Assembly (NCBI RefSeq): GCF_001750145.1
Contig: NZ_CP015732.1
Coordinates: forward strand, 496,001 to 560,000
Reading direction: 5' to 3'
From: Arthrobacter sp. U41
Lineage (GTDB): Bacteria > Actinomycetota > Actinomycetes > Actinomycetales > Micrococcaceae
Length of the DNA stretch: 64,000 bases
The notes beneath the pieces are model-generated. The model was given only the letters and a program-made list of their open reading frames with translations. It was not told where the DNA came from and made no database searches. The stretch's first letter is position 1, and each line of letters opens with the position of its first letter. This document shows positions 8,295 through 16,104 of the stretch, piece after piece. The position numbers and the translations under genes are program-made.

Positions 8295-9449
8295 GTGACT
8301 TCCGGAGCTGTCAACATCGAGCCCGCCCTCACGGCGCTGGCCGCCGCCCTCGGCGGCGAGGGCCCCGCCGTCGAACTCTCCGCCGGGCCGGACGGCTCCC
8401 CGGTGGTGGCGCTGGTCGAGGCCCCCGGCGTGGAGGACGCCGCCGTCGTGGTGCGGACCTCCGGCTCCACCGGCACGCCCAAGGCGACCGTGCTGACCCT
8501 CGACGCGCTGGCGGCTTCCTCGATGGCCACCGCCCTGGCGCTCCGGGGCGAGGGCCAGTGGCTGCTCGCCCTGCCCGTGCAGTACGTGGCCGGCGTCCAG
8601 TTGCTGGTCCGCTCGCTCTTCGCCGGCACCCGGCCGTGGGCGATGGACCTCAGCGGCGGCTTCACCCCGGAGGCCTTCACCGCCGCGGCGCTGGAGCTCA
8701 CGGACAAGCTGCGCTTCACCTCGCTGGTGCCCACCCAGCTGCAGCGGCTGCTGGACTCGCCCTCGGCCGAGACCCTCGCCGTGCTCCGCCGCTTCAACGG
8801 GATCCTGCTCGGCGGCGGTCCGGCGGCGCCGGAGCTGCTCGCCGCGGCGCGCGACGCCGGTGTGCGGGTGGTGACCACCTACGGCTCCGCCGAGACCTGC
8901 GGCGGCTGCGTGTACGACGGCGTCCCGCTCGAGGGCGTCGTGGTCCGGGTGGCGGAGGACGGGCGGATCCTGCTCGGCGGGGCCACTATCGCCGCCGGCT
9001 ACCTGGACGCGCCGGAACTCAGCGCGGAGGCGTTCGTGGCGGACGGCGGGGTCCGCTGGTACCGCACCAACGACCTCGGCGAGCTGGACGCCGACGGGAA
9101 GCTGACCGTCCTGGGCCGGGCCGACGACGTCGTCATCACCGGCGGCGTGAAGGTCTCGGCCGCGCATGTGCAGGCGGAGCTGGAGAAGCTCGACGGCGTG
9201 CGGGCCGCCTTCGTCGCCGGCGTCCCCTCCGCCGAGTGGGGCCAGGCCCTCGCCGCGTACGTGGCTTTGGCGGACAGCTCCCCGGAGGGCCTCGAGGGCT
9301 TCAGCGCGGGTGCGCCCTGGGCGCCGGCGCTTGGCGCGCTGGCGCCGAAGACCGTGCTGGCCGCCGCCGAGCTGCTGATGCTGCCGAACGGGAAACCGGA
9401 CCGTCTTTCGATGACGGTTCGGCTCACAGAGCTGCATCAGGGAAAATAG
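8295..9449 (+). CDS. menE: o-succinylbenzoate-CoA ligase (AMP-binding)
   Basis: ANL-superfamily adenylating enzyme of 384 aa, short for the family (usually 450-500 aa) as is common in actinobacterial MenE. It activates o-succinylbenzoate to its CoA ester, the substrate of MenB. P-loop VVRTSGSTGTPKATVLT is near residue 55, the adenylate motif is YGSAETCGGCVYDG, and the hinge and C-terminal domain have RADDVVITGGVKVS. The catalytic lysine is plausible in NGKPDRLSM. GTG start lies 10 bases after the menB stop with AAGGCGG upstream, so it is cotranscribed. Confidence 0.92.
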   Translation: MTSGAVNIEPALTALAAALGGEGPAVELSAGPDGSPVVALVEAPGVEDAAVVVRTSGSTGTPKATVLTLDALAASSMATALALRGEGQWLLALPVQYVAGVQLLVRSLFAGTRPWAMDLSGGFTPEAFTAAALELTDKLRFTSLVPTQLQRLLDSPSAETLAVLRRFNGILLGGGPAAPELLAAARDAGVRVVTTYGSAETCGGCVYDGVPLEGVVVRVAEDGRILLGGATIAAGYLDAPELSAEAFVADGGVRWYRTNDLGELDADGKLTVLGRADDVVITGGVKVSAAHVQAELEKLDGVRAAFVAGVPSAEWGQALAAYVALADSSPEGLEGFSAGAPWAPALGALAPKTVLAAAELLMLPNGKPDRLSMTVRLTELHQGK

Positions 9450-9498
9450 ATAAGCCGGGCACTCCCGGTTTCGCCGAACCAACACGAGGTACTGAAAC

Positions 9499-10380
9499 GT
9501 GGCTACAGCCGCTCAATGGATCCAAGGCGCCCGACTGCGCACCCTGCCGGCCGCGATCGCGCCTGTCCTGATCGGTACGGCGGCTGCGTACGAGATGGAC
9601 TCGTTCCTCCCGCTCAACGCCGTGCTGGCCGCGCTGGTGGCCCTGCTGCTGCAGATCGGCGTCAACTACGCCAACGACTATTCGGACGGCATCCGGGGCA
9701 CCGACGAGGACCGGGTGGGCCCGCTCCGGCTGGTCGGCTCCGGCGCCGCGAAGCCCGAGCAAGTCAAGTACGCCGCGTTTGCCGCGTTCGGGCTGGCCAT
9801 GGTGTTCGGCCTGGCGCTGGTCATCCTCTCGCAGACCTGGTGGCTGATCCTGGTGGGCCTGGGCTGCGTCCTGGCGGCGTGGGGCTACACGGGCGGGAAG
9901 AATCCGTACGGCTACCTCGGCCTGGGTGATTTGTTCGTCTTTGTGTTCTTTGGCCTGGTGGCCACCCTCGGCACGACCTACACGCAGGCGGGGCAGATCA
10001 GCCTCGCCGCCATTATCGGCGCGATCGGCACCGGCCTCATCGCCTGCGCGCTGCTGATGGCGAACAACGTCCGCGACATCCCCACCGACCGGAAGGCCGG
10101 GAAGAAGACCCTGGCCGTGCGGCTCGGCGACAAGTATGCCCGGGAAAGCTACGTGCTGATGCTGGCTGTGGCGATCCTGCTGCCGATCGTGCTGGCTCCA
10201 GTCCGGCCGTGGATGCTGATTGTGCTACTGCTGATCCCCGCCAGCCTGATGCCGTCCTGGCTGATGATCGCCGGCCGGCGCCGCAAGAGCCTGATTCCGG
10301 TACTCAAGCAGACCGGGCTGATCAACCTCGGCTACGCGGTGCTGTTCTCGCTCGGCCTGATGCTGAGCCACGGGTTCTAG
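9499..10380 (+). CDS. menA: 1,4-dihydroxy-2-naphthoate polyprenyltransferase
   Basis: UbiA-superfamily membrane prenyltransferase of 293 aa that attaches the polyprenyl chain to 1,4-dihydroxy-2-naphthoate in menaquinone synthesis. Both Asp-rich motifs are present: NYANDYSDGIRGTDEDR near residue 54 and NNVRDIPTDRKAGKKTL near residue 188. Around eight hydrophobic helices follow the family pattern. GTG start with GAGGT 8 bases upstream. It lies 49 bp after menE on the same strand. Confidence 0.95.
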   Translation: MATAAQWIQGARLRTLPAAIAPVLIGTAAAYEMDSFLPLNAVLAALVALLLQIGVNYANDYSDGIRGTDEDRVGPLRLVGSGAAKPEQVKYAAFAAFGLAMVFGLALVILSQTWWLILVGLGCVLAAWGYTGGKNPYGYLGLGDLFVFVFFGLVATLGTTYTQAGQISLAAIIGAIGTGLIACALLMANNVRDIPTDRKAGKKTLAVRLGDKYARESYVLMLAVAILLPIVLAPVRPWMLIVLLLIPASLMPSWLMIAGRRRKSLIPVLKQTGLINLGYAVLFSLGLMLSHGF

Positions 10381-10439
10381 CTGGGGCGCGGTGCTGTGCC
10401 GGCTGGGCCGGGGGCCTTGGGTTTGTCGGCGTCCCGCGT

Positions 10440-10489
10440 CCACAGTCCGTTGAAGAGCTAGCGGCCACAGGCCGTTGAAGAGCTAAAGG
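10440..10489. repeat. 25-bp tandem duplication at the DUF4229 stop codon
   Basis: Two adjacent 25-bp units (10440-10464 and 10465-10489) differ at only three positions and share the core CCGTTGAAGAGCTA. The right unit contains the stop codon (10483-10485) of the minus-strand gene, so the left unit is an extra copy of that gene's 3' end. It lies between convergent menA and the DUF4229 gene. Confidence 0.8.
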
Positions 10490-10791
10490 TCCTTCGGGCG
10501 GCTGTCCGTGCGGACGGTGACGTCCGGGTGCTCGTCGACCAGGCGGTCTTCGGCGTCGGCGTCGTCCACTTCCCCGGCGCTGCGCAACGGCTTGGCCTTG
10601 CCCGAGAACCGGCGGTGCAGAGAAGCGGCGGCGGCGTCACGCTGTTTCTGGAAAAAGAGGAAGCTAATCGCGAACGCCATCATTCCCGCGCACAGGACGG
10701 CCAGCAGCCATCCGAGCTCGAGGTAGACGAAGAGCGCGAACAAAGGCACAAAGAGCGCCAGACGGATCAGGGAGTATTTCAGGAAAGCCAC
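10483..10791 (-). CDS. DUF4229 domain membrane protein
   Basis: Small protein of 102 aa with two hydrophobic helices (about residues 5-25 and 28-47) followed by a basic cytoplasmic tail (FFQKQRDAAAASLHRRF) and an acidic C-terminus. This is the pattern of the actinobacterial DUF4229 family, often found beside menaquinone genes; function is unknown. GTG start: TAAACT lies 6 bases upstream and there is no Shine-Dalgarno, predicting a leaderless mRNA. Convergent with menA. Confidence 0.82.
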   Translation of the reverse strand: MAFLKYSLIRLALFVPLFALFVYLELGWLLAVLCAGMMAFAISFLFFQKQRDAAAASLHRRFSGKAKPLRSAGEVDDADAEDRLVDEHPDVTVRTDSRPKDL

Positions 10792-10941
10792 ACACCAAGT
10801 TTAGCCGCCGGCGGCAGCCCGGCCCACCGAGGCCACATCGGACCCCATGGCTGCGCGAGGTTGGACCCCGGTCGCAGGAGGTGAGACCTCTCCCAAGGAC
10901 AAGGAGGCGCCGGGAACTCCACCGACGGCTAAACTGAAAGC

Positions 10942-11367
10942 ATGCTCCTCCGTGTAGTGGTCGCCGTCGCAATACTTGTTGTTTTCGTCTATGGACTTAT
11001 CGACTTGATCCGCACTGATCCGCGCCAGACCAAGGGCATCTCGAAGCCTGCCTGGATTGTCGTGCAGATTGTTCTCCCGGTGATCGGCGCCATCCTGTGG
11101 TTCCTGATCGGCCGGCCGCGCGGCACCACCCCCGCACGTGCTACTTACAGTCACACCCTCGCGCCCGACGACGACCCGGATTTCCTGCGCAACCTCGAAC
11201 TCCGCCGCCGCAACCAGGCCGAAGCCGACCGGCTCAAGAAGCTCAAGGACGAGCTCGACGCCAAGGAGCGCAAAGCCGAAGGCAAAGGCACCCCGGGCAC
11301 GCACGGCTCCGAGCCCGGTGAGGCCCGCGGCAGCGGCGACACACAGGGTACCGACGAGGTCAAATAG
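10942..11367 (+). CDS. PLDc_N domain membrane protein
   Basis: Protein of 141 aa with two N-terminal transmembrane helices separated by a short loop (LIRTDPRQTKGISKPAW), ending WFLIGRPRG, the Cardiolipin-synthase N-terminal (PLDc_N) motif that occurs without a phospholipase domain in many actinobacteria. The C-terminal 80 residues are charged, rich in Glu, Lys, Arg and Gly, and probably disordered. Role unknown; not an enzyme by itself. TAAACT ends 6 bases before the ATG, predicting a leaderless mRNA. Confidence 0.85.
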   Translation: MLLRVVVAVAILVVFVYGLIDLIRTDPRQTKGISKPAWIVVQIVLPVIGAILWFLIGRPRGTTPARATYSHTLAPDDDPDFLRNLELRRRNQAEADRLKKLKDELDAKERKAEGKGTPGTHGSEPGEARGSGDTQGTDEVK

Positions 11368-11468
11368 CACCACCCCGGGCCTCCCGGCCTCCGGGCGCTT
11401 ACTTCGCCGCCCCGCCGCACGATGGCACGCGCTGGGACCATGGCGGGTTCTGACTTTGTCCCGTTGCC

Positions 11469-11500
11469 CGGTCAGCTCTTTGACCGGTCAGCTCTTTGAC
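11469..11500. repeat. perfect 16-bp tandem duplication
   Basis: The unit CGGTCAGCTCTTTGAC occurs twice head to tail without mismatch. It lies in the 309-bp gene-free stretch 11368-11676, which otherwise holds only the palindromic element at 11509-11560 and the putative start signal of the following gene. Confidence 0.9.
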
Positions 11501-11508
11501 CTCGCCCG

Positions 11509-11560
11509 TTCGCCACAAATGGCCGCCATCCCGGTCTCAAAGCGGCCATCCTCGTCGAAT
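11509..11560. repeat. palindromic REP-like element, upstream copy
   Basis: The left arm TTCGCCACAAATGGCCGC (11509-11526) and inner right arm GCGGCCAT (11542-11549) form a hairpin. The core ATGGCCGC-N15-GCGGCCAT followed by CGAATCG is the same as in the array at 12688-13080 on the other side of the AbiEi/DUF559-like gene. The full palindrome TTCGCCACA...TGTGGCGAA is split between this copy, which has the complete left arm, and the last downstream copy, which has the complete right arm. Confidence 0.75.
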
Positions 11561-11676
11561 CGCTGCGACAAGACCGCCCCCACGAGTCGCCGGTCACCAG
11601 GCCCACCTCTCCTCCACAGGCTGCCCAATCTGTGGATAACCTCCTAGCCCCCTCCTGGCGGGAGCAGAATGCTCGT

Positions 11677-12705
11677 ATGCAGCATCCCAGCGAGCTTCCC
11701 GCGCACCTTCGAGGCCAGCCCTTCACCGTGGCCCAGGCCCGCACCGCCGGGCTGAGCCGACGTCGTACCCGGGCGCAAGATCTCGTCAGCCCCTGCTTCG
11801 GAGTCCGCGCCGCGGCCACCACCCCGGACAGTTTGCTGGCACGCGTGCACTCCCTGACCGCTCTCACGGGCGCAGTCGTGAGCCATCTTTCTGCGGCAGT
11901 GCTCTGGGGCTTCCCCCTTCCGAAGGCCCTGGAGAACCTGGCTGTCATCCATCTAACGACTCCGCCGGGCAAGCGGGCTGTGCGGCACAAAAATGTTGTC
12001 GGCCACGAGCAAGCACTTGAGCTGGAAGAGATCGTGGCCGGCGTTCGGGTGAACTGCACCTCCCCGCTGCGGACGTGGTTCGATCTCGCCGGCATTCTGA
12101 GCCTCGGTGATTTGGTGATTGCCGGGGATTTCCTGTTGCGCCGGAGGAACCCTCTCACCACGATCGAGGCCCTGGATGCATTCCTCGCGGGGAAACGGGG
12201 CCGCCCGGGCTACCGGCGCGCCATATCTGCCCGGAGACTGATGCGCCCCAACACGGACTCCCCCAAAGAGACCGAACTCCGGCTGCTTCTGGTCCGCCAG
12301 GGTCTGCCCGAACCCGGGGTCAATGTCCCAATCTTCGACGAGACCGGCGGTTGGATCGAGGATCCGGATCTGTCCTACGAGCAGGAAAAGGTAGCCATCC
12401 AGTACGACGGCGCGCATCATGCCGATCCGGCGCAGCGTCGCAGCGACATCTTCCGAGATGAGAGCGCCAGGGATGCCGGATGGCGCGTCGTCGTCCTGAC
12501 CCAGGGAGATTTGACCCCATTCGCCCAGGGAAAGGAGCCGCTGGCAGTTACCCGCGTACGCGCTGCGCTGACTGCGCGCGGCTGGACGCCTGTATCTGGC
12601 CCGCAGCCGAGGCGACGTAGAAGTGGCCGCGCCGCCGGGCACACATCCGAGGCGAAGGACCACACCCCCGCACGTCCCCACCCGCCCGACGCAAATGGCC
12701 GCTGA
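11677..12705 (+). CDS. AbiEi-antitoxin-like / DUF559 endonuclease-fold protein
   Basis: Soluble protein of 342 aa. The N-terminal half (LPAHLRGQPFTVAQARTAG, then the VVSHLSAAVLWGFPLP segment) resembles the winged-helix AbiEi-type domain of actinobacterial antitoxin-like proteins. The C-terminal third (ETGGWIEDPDLSYEQEKVAIQYDG, then WRVVVLTQGDL) resembles DUF559, a Vsr/PD-(D/E)xK-like nuclease fold. The ATG at 11677 is preferred over an in-frame start at 11632 because CAGAAT lies 6 bases before it and the conserved part begins there. The last codons (DANGR, stop) come from the first copy of the downstream repeat. No toxin partner is adjacent. Function unproven. Confidence 0.65.
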   Translation: MQHPSELPAHLRGQPFTVAQARTAGLSRRRTRAQDLVSPCFGVRAAATTPDSLLARVHSLTALTGAVVSHLSAAVLWGFPLPKALENLAVIHLTTPPGKRAVRHKNVVGHEQALELEEIVAGVRVNCTSPLRTWFDLAGILSLGDLVIAGDFLLRRRNPLTTIEALDAFLAGKRGRPGYRRAISARRLMRPNTDSPKETELRLLLVRQGLPEPGVNVPIFDETGGWIEDPDLSYEQEKVAIQYDGAHHADPAQRRSDIFRDESARDAGWRVVVLTQGDLTPFAQGKEPLAVTRVRAALTARGWTPVSGPQPRRRRSGRAAGHTSEAKDHTPARPHPPDANGR

Positions 12706-13080
12706 ACGGGGCGGCTTAGCGGCCATCTCTGGCGAATCGACGGAGGGCGTACCGGGAGTAACCCGGGATAGCATCCTGGGCCGAGTTGACGCGCTCCACC
12801 GAGCGTAGTCACCGCCACGCCGCTCACCCATCCGACGCAAATGGCCGCCATGCCGGGTGGCTTAGCGGCCATCTCTGGCGAATCGACGGAGGGCGTGCGG
12901 GGCGCTGCCCGGGATGGCATCCTGGGCCGAGTTGACGCGCTCTACCGACCGAAGCCACCCCGGCCCCTCACCCATCCGACGCAAATGGCCGCTATACCGG
13001 CTGACTTAGCGGCCATCTCTGGCGAATCGACGAAGTGAGGAACGGCTTAGCGGCCATCTGTGGCGAATCGACGGAGGGCG
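12688..13080. repeat. tandem array of ~145-bp repeats carrying a palindromic core
   Basis: Units start at 12688, 12834 and 12978 (spacings 146 and 144 bp); a fourth, 5'-truncated copy runs from about 13041 to 13080. Each has GACGCAAATGGCCGC, a 14-base loop ending in CTTAGCGGCCAT, then CTGGCGAATCGACGGAGGGCG. The second half of the unit (GGATAGCATCCTGGGCCGAGTTGACGC region) is also conserved between copies 1 and 2. This explains the 409-bp stretch between the AbiEi-like gene and ccsB; no convincing gene lies in it. Short open frames in it encode repeated LAAISGEST peptides, probably by chance. Confidence 0.88.
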
Positions 13081-13114
13081 GGAAAGCGAAGCCCGGGAAA
13101 GCGGAGCGTGCGGG

Positions 13115-14248
13115 CTACAGACCCGAGTAGGAGTGCAGGCCGTTGAAGAACTGGTTCACGATCGTGAAGTTGAAGACCACGCAGAGGTAGCCGACGATCG
13201 ACAGCCAGGCCGCACGGGTTCCGGTCCAGCCCCGGGTGGCGCGGGCGTGCAGGTAGCCGGCGTAAACCACCCAGATCACGAAGGTCCAGACTTCCTTGGT
13301 GTCCCAGCCCCAGAAGCGGCCCCAGGCCTTTTCGGCCCAGATGGCACCGAACATCAGCGTGAAGGTCCAGCCGACGAACGCGATGGCGTTGATCCGGTAG
13401 GAGAGGTTCTCGAGGCTCAACGCGGTCGGCACGAGGCGCATGAAGCCCAGTTTGTCGGCTCCGCCGGCGGCGATGGTTTTCTGCCGGTGCGTCTGGACCA
13501 GCTGCAGCGCCGACATCGCGAAGGTCAGGGTGAAGAGCGCGGAGGACAGCACAGCGATCGAGACGTGGATGATCAGCCAGTAGCTCTGCAGCGCGGGAAC
13601 GAGGTGGCCCACGGGGGTCCAGTAGGCGACGGAGGCAGCCACCAGCATGATGATCGCCAGGCCCACCACGAAGGTGCCGAGGAAGCGCAGGTCGCGCCGG
13701 ATCAGGACCAGGAGGAAGACGGCCACGGCCACGAACGCGCCGGTGGTCAGGAACTCGTACATGTTGCCCCACGGCACCCGGCCCGCGCCGATGGCCCGGG
13801 TGATGACGCCGGCTGCGTGGATGGCAACACCCAGCACGGTCAGGGCCACGCCCACCCGTGCGGGGGCGCGGCGCTCGGCGGAGTAGCGCATGGCGCCGTC
13901 GGCGGTCTGGCCGATGCCGGCAGCATTCCCGGTACCGCGAGCCGCGGAGGACGTCGGGCGCTCGGCCCGGCCCACCGGCCCGGCCACGTCCCCGTCGGAT
14001 CGGTCACCGGCCGCGTCCGAGTCGGCCCGGTCAACGGCTTCGGAGGAGGCCCCGACGCCGGCTGCCACCGGCACGCGGGCGGCCTCGGCTCCTGCCAGCT
14101 CGGCGGCCCGAAGGTCCACCGCGCGCAGCGTCTTGCTGCTCTTGGCCAGGTCCCACGCGAAGGCGATGAAAGCCACCGTGTAGGTGCCTGCCGCGAGGAG
14201 CATGAACAACTCGCTGTACTGGCCCATGGTTTCGTTGATGGGGAGCAT
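13115..14248 (-). CDS. ccsB: cytochrome c biogenesis protein CcsB (CcsA/ResC type)
   Basis: System II haem-handling membrane protein of 377 aa. The conserved C-terminal block holds the tryptophan-rich WGRFWGWDTKEVWTFVIWV, the haem-binding signature of the CcsA/ResC family, with multiple transmembrane helices. An Ala/Asp-rich linker after the first helix (about residues 45-120) is unusually long for the family. The ATG overlaps the resB stop by one base (TAATG), implying coupling. With ResB it moves haem across the membrane and ligates it to apocytochrome c outside the cell. Confidence 0.93.
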   Translation of the reverse strand: MLPINETMGQYSELFMLLAAGTYTVAFIAFAWDLAKSSKTLRAVDLRAAELAGAEAARVPVAAGVGASSEAVDRADSDAAGDRSDGDVAGPVGRAERPTSSAARGTGNAAGIGQTADGAMRYSAERRAPARVGVALTVLGVAIHAAGVITRAIGAGRVPWGNMYEFLTTGAFVAVAVFLLVLIRRDLRFLGTFVVGLAIIMLVAASVAYWTPVGHLVPALQSYWLIIHVSIAVLSSALFTLTFAMSALQLVQTHRQKTIAAGGADKLGFMRLVPTALSLENLSYRINAIAFVGWTFTLMFGAIWAEKAWGRFWGWDTKEVWTFVIWVVYAGYLHARATRGWTGTRAAWLSIVGYLCVVFNFTIVNQFFNGLHSYSGL

Positions 14249-16104
14249 TACTGTTCCTTCTTTGACTCGGAAGAGCCTGCTGTTGACTGGATGAAGTCTG
14301 CTGCGGGGTGGCCGGGAGCGGCCTGCTCAGCGCCGGCACCGGCACCGGCACCGGGCAGCCTGGTGTCCGCCCGGTCATTATCCGCTCCCCCGCTGGGAGC
14401 CGACTGGGAGCCGCCGTCGTCGAGATCCCAGGCGCCGGCGAGCAGCCTGCGGACCGCGGCGGCTTCGCCGGCAAGCCGGTGGTCTTCGCCGCGGGCCAGA
14501 AGCCCGTACTCGACCATGGTGCGGCCGTCCTGGTGGGTGCCGGTCCGGACCCAGACGCGGCGGCGGTTCACGTACAGGGAGGTGACCAGGCCGGCCACCG
14601 CCAGGAGCGCGAAGATCAGGGCGTACAGCTGGCCCGGATTGTGGTGGATGTCGACGCCGATGTAGCGCTTCACGCCGTCGAAGCTGATCGAACCCTTGCC
14701 GTCGGGCAGGGTGTAGCTGGCGCCCGGCGAGAGCGTGATGCCGCCGGCGTCGAGGTTGCGGGCATTCAGCGGCGTGAGCTTCTCGACGTCGAGCTCGAAA
14801 ACGTTCTGCGGGGAGCCGTCGTCCAGCCCGAGGTCGCCGTAGTAGGAGTTCAGGGTCAGCTGCGGGTTGAAGAGCTCCGGATCGCCGCTGAAGGACACAC
14901 CTTCCTCGGTAATGAACGCCGTGGGCAGGAAGAAGCCGGCGAAGGCGAGTTGGTCGGGCTTGGCATCCGGGACCTTGATGACCGCCGAGGAGTAGTAGTT
15001 GTCGCCCTGCAGCTTGGCCACCACCGGGCCCTGCATGGCGACGTTCCCAGCGCCGTCGCGGATGGTGACGACCGGGGCGTAGCCATTGCCGGTGAGGTAC
15101 ATGCTGGTGCCGCCGAGGGTGAGCGGATCGTTGACCTTCAGCACCTCGGTCTTGGCGGGAGCGTCCGGGGCGTCCCTGGTGGTCACGTCGGCCCGGAAGT
15201 CGATGGGCTGGCCGTTCTTGCCCTGGGACTCGCGGTCGAAGGTGATCTCGAACTTGTCCAGCTGGACCGAGTACGGCTGCAGCTGGCTGCTCTGGAAGTT
15301 GGTGCCCGGGGTGAACTGGTCATAGCCCACGAGTGTGTTGACGAAGGTGTCGCCCTCCACAAGGATCCGCTGGCCGCTGTAGCCGAACAGCCCGCCGACC
15401 GCCACGGACACCAGCACCCCGATCAGCGAGGTGTGGAAGACCAGGTTGCCGACCTCGCGCAGGAAGCCGCGTTCGGCGCCGATCGAGGGCCGGGCACCGT
15501 CGCGGTCGCGGACGTCGACGCGGTAGCCGCGCTTTTTCAGCAGCCCGGCGGCGTCGGTGATGGCGCGCGACGCCGGGATCCCGGCGCCGGCGGGGATCAC
15601 GAGGGTGCCGTATTCGGGCAGCCGGGACAGCCGTGCCGGCGTGCGCGGGGGCTGGGACCGCATGGCCTTGTAGTGCGCGATGGCGCGCGGGACCACGCAG
15701 CCGATCAGCGAGATGAACAGCAGGATGTAGATGGCGGAGAACCACGCCGAGGAGTACACATCGTAGAGCTGGAGCGAGTCGAGGATCTTGCCGTAGTCCG
15801 GGTTGTCCTTGATGTACTGCGTGACGATCGAGGGGTTGGCGGGCCGCTGCGGGAACAGCGAACCGGGCACCGCTGCCACCGCCAGCATCAGCAGCAGGAA
15901 CAGCGCGGTGCGCATGCTGGTCAGCTGGGTCCAGGCCCAGCGGAGCATGCCCATCGGGCCCAGCGCCGGAAGGACAGCTTCAGCCTTCGCGGCCGCGACG
16001 GGGCTGGTGCCGCCGCCGGATTTGCCGGGCTCGCCGCCCTTGGTGCCGTCAGGCTCGGTGCCGGGGGCAGGGGACTTCTTGTCTAGGTTCACTCGCTCGC
16101 TCAT
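14248..16104 (-). CDS. resB: cytochrome c biogenesis protein ResB
   Basis: Membrane protein of 618 aa, partner of CcsB in System II haem export and ligation. Transmembrane pairs lie near residues 60-80 and 115-135, then helix VGNLVFHTSLIGVLVSVAVG, a large extracytoplasmic domain and a last helix (LYALIFALLAVAGLVTSLYV) before a cytoplasmic tail. ATG at 16104 (MSERVNLDKK) is chosen because it overlaps the ccdA stop (TGATG). An in-frame upstream start would intrude on ccdA. The tail after the last helix is Ala/Gly-rich. Confidence 0.93.
   Translation of the reverse strand: MSERVNLDKKSPAPGTEPDGTKGGEPGKSGGGTSPVAAAKAEAVLPALGPMGMLRWAWTQLTSMRTALFLLLMLAVAAVPGSLFPQRPANPSIVTQYIKDNPDYGKILDSLQLYDVYSSAWFSAIYILLFISLIGCVVPRAIAHYKAMRSQPPRTPARLSRLPEYGTLVIPAGAGIPASRAITDAAGLLKKRGYRVDVRDRDGARPSIGAERGFLREVGNLVFHTSLIGVLVSVAVGGLFGYSGQRILVEGDTFVNTLVGYDQFTPGTNFQSSQLQPYSVQLDKFEITFDRESQGKNGQPIDFRADVTTRDAPDAPAKTEVLKVNDPLTLGGTSMYLTGNGYAPVVTIRDGAGNVAMQGPVVAKLQGDNYYSSAVIKVPDAKPDQLAFAGFFLPTAFITEEGVSFSGDPELFNPQLTLNSYYGDLGLDDGSPQNVFELDVEKLTPLNARNLDAGGITLSPGASYTLPDGKGSISFDGVKRYIGVDIHHNPGQLYALIFALLAVAGLVTSLYVNRRRVWVRTGTHQDGRTMVEYGLLARGEDHRLAGEAAAVRRLLAGAWDLDDGGSQSAPSGGADNDRADTRLPGAGAGAGAEQAAPGHPAADFIQSTAGSSESKKEQ

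Noticed and set aside
12841..13038. Small protein with repeated LAAISGEST peptides
   Set aside because: It arises from reading through the palindromic repeat; no ribosome-binding site or independent conservation can be argued.
12688..13080. CRISPR-like array
   Set aside because: Units are about 145 bp with conserved linkers rather than short repeats with variable spacers, and no cas gene is near.
13133..16086. Long plus-strand frames over ccsB and resB
   Set aside because: Antisense to well-recognised ccsB and resB with correct motifs and coupled overlaps.
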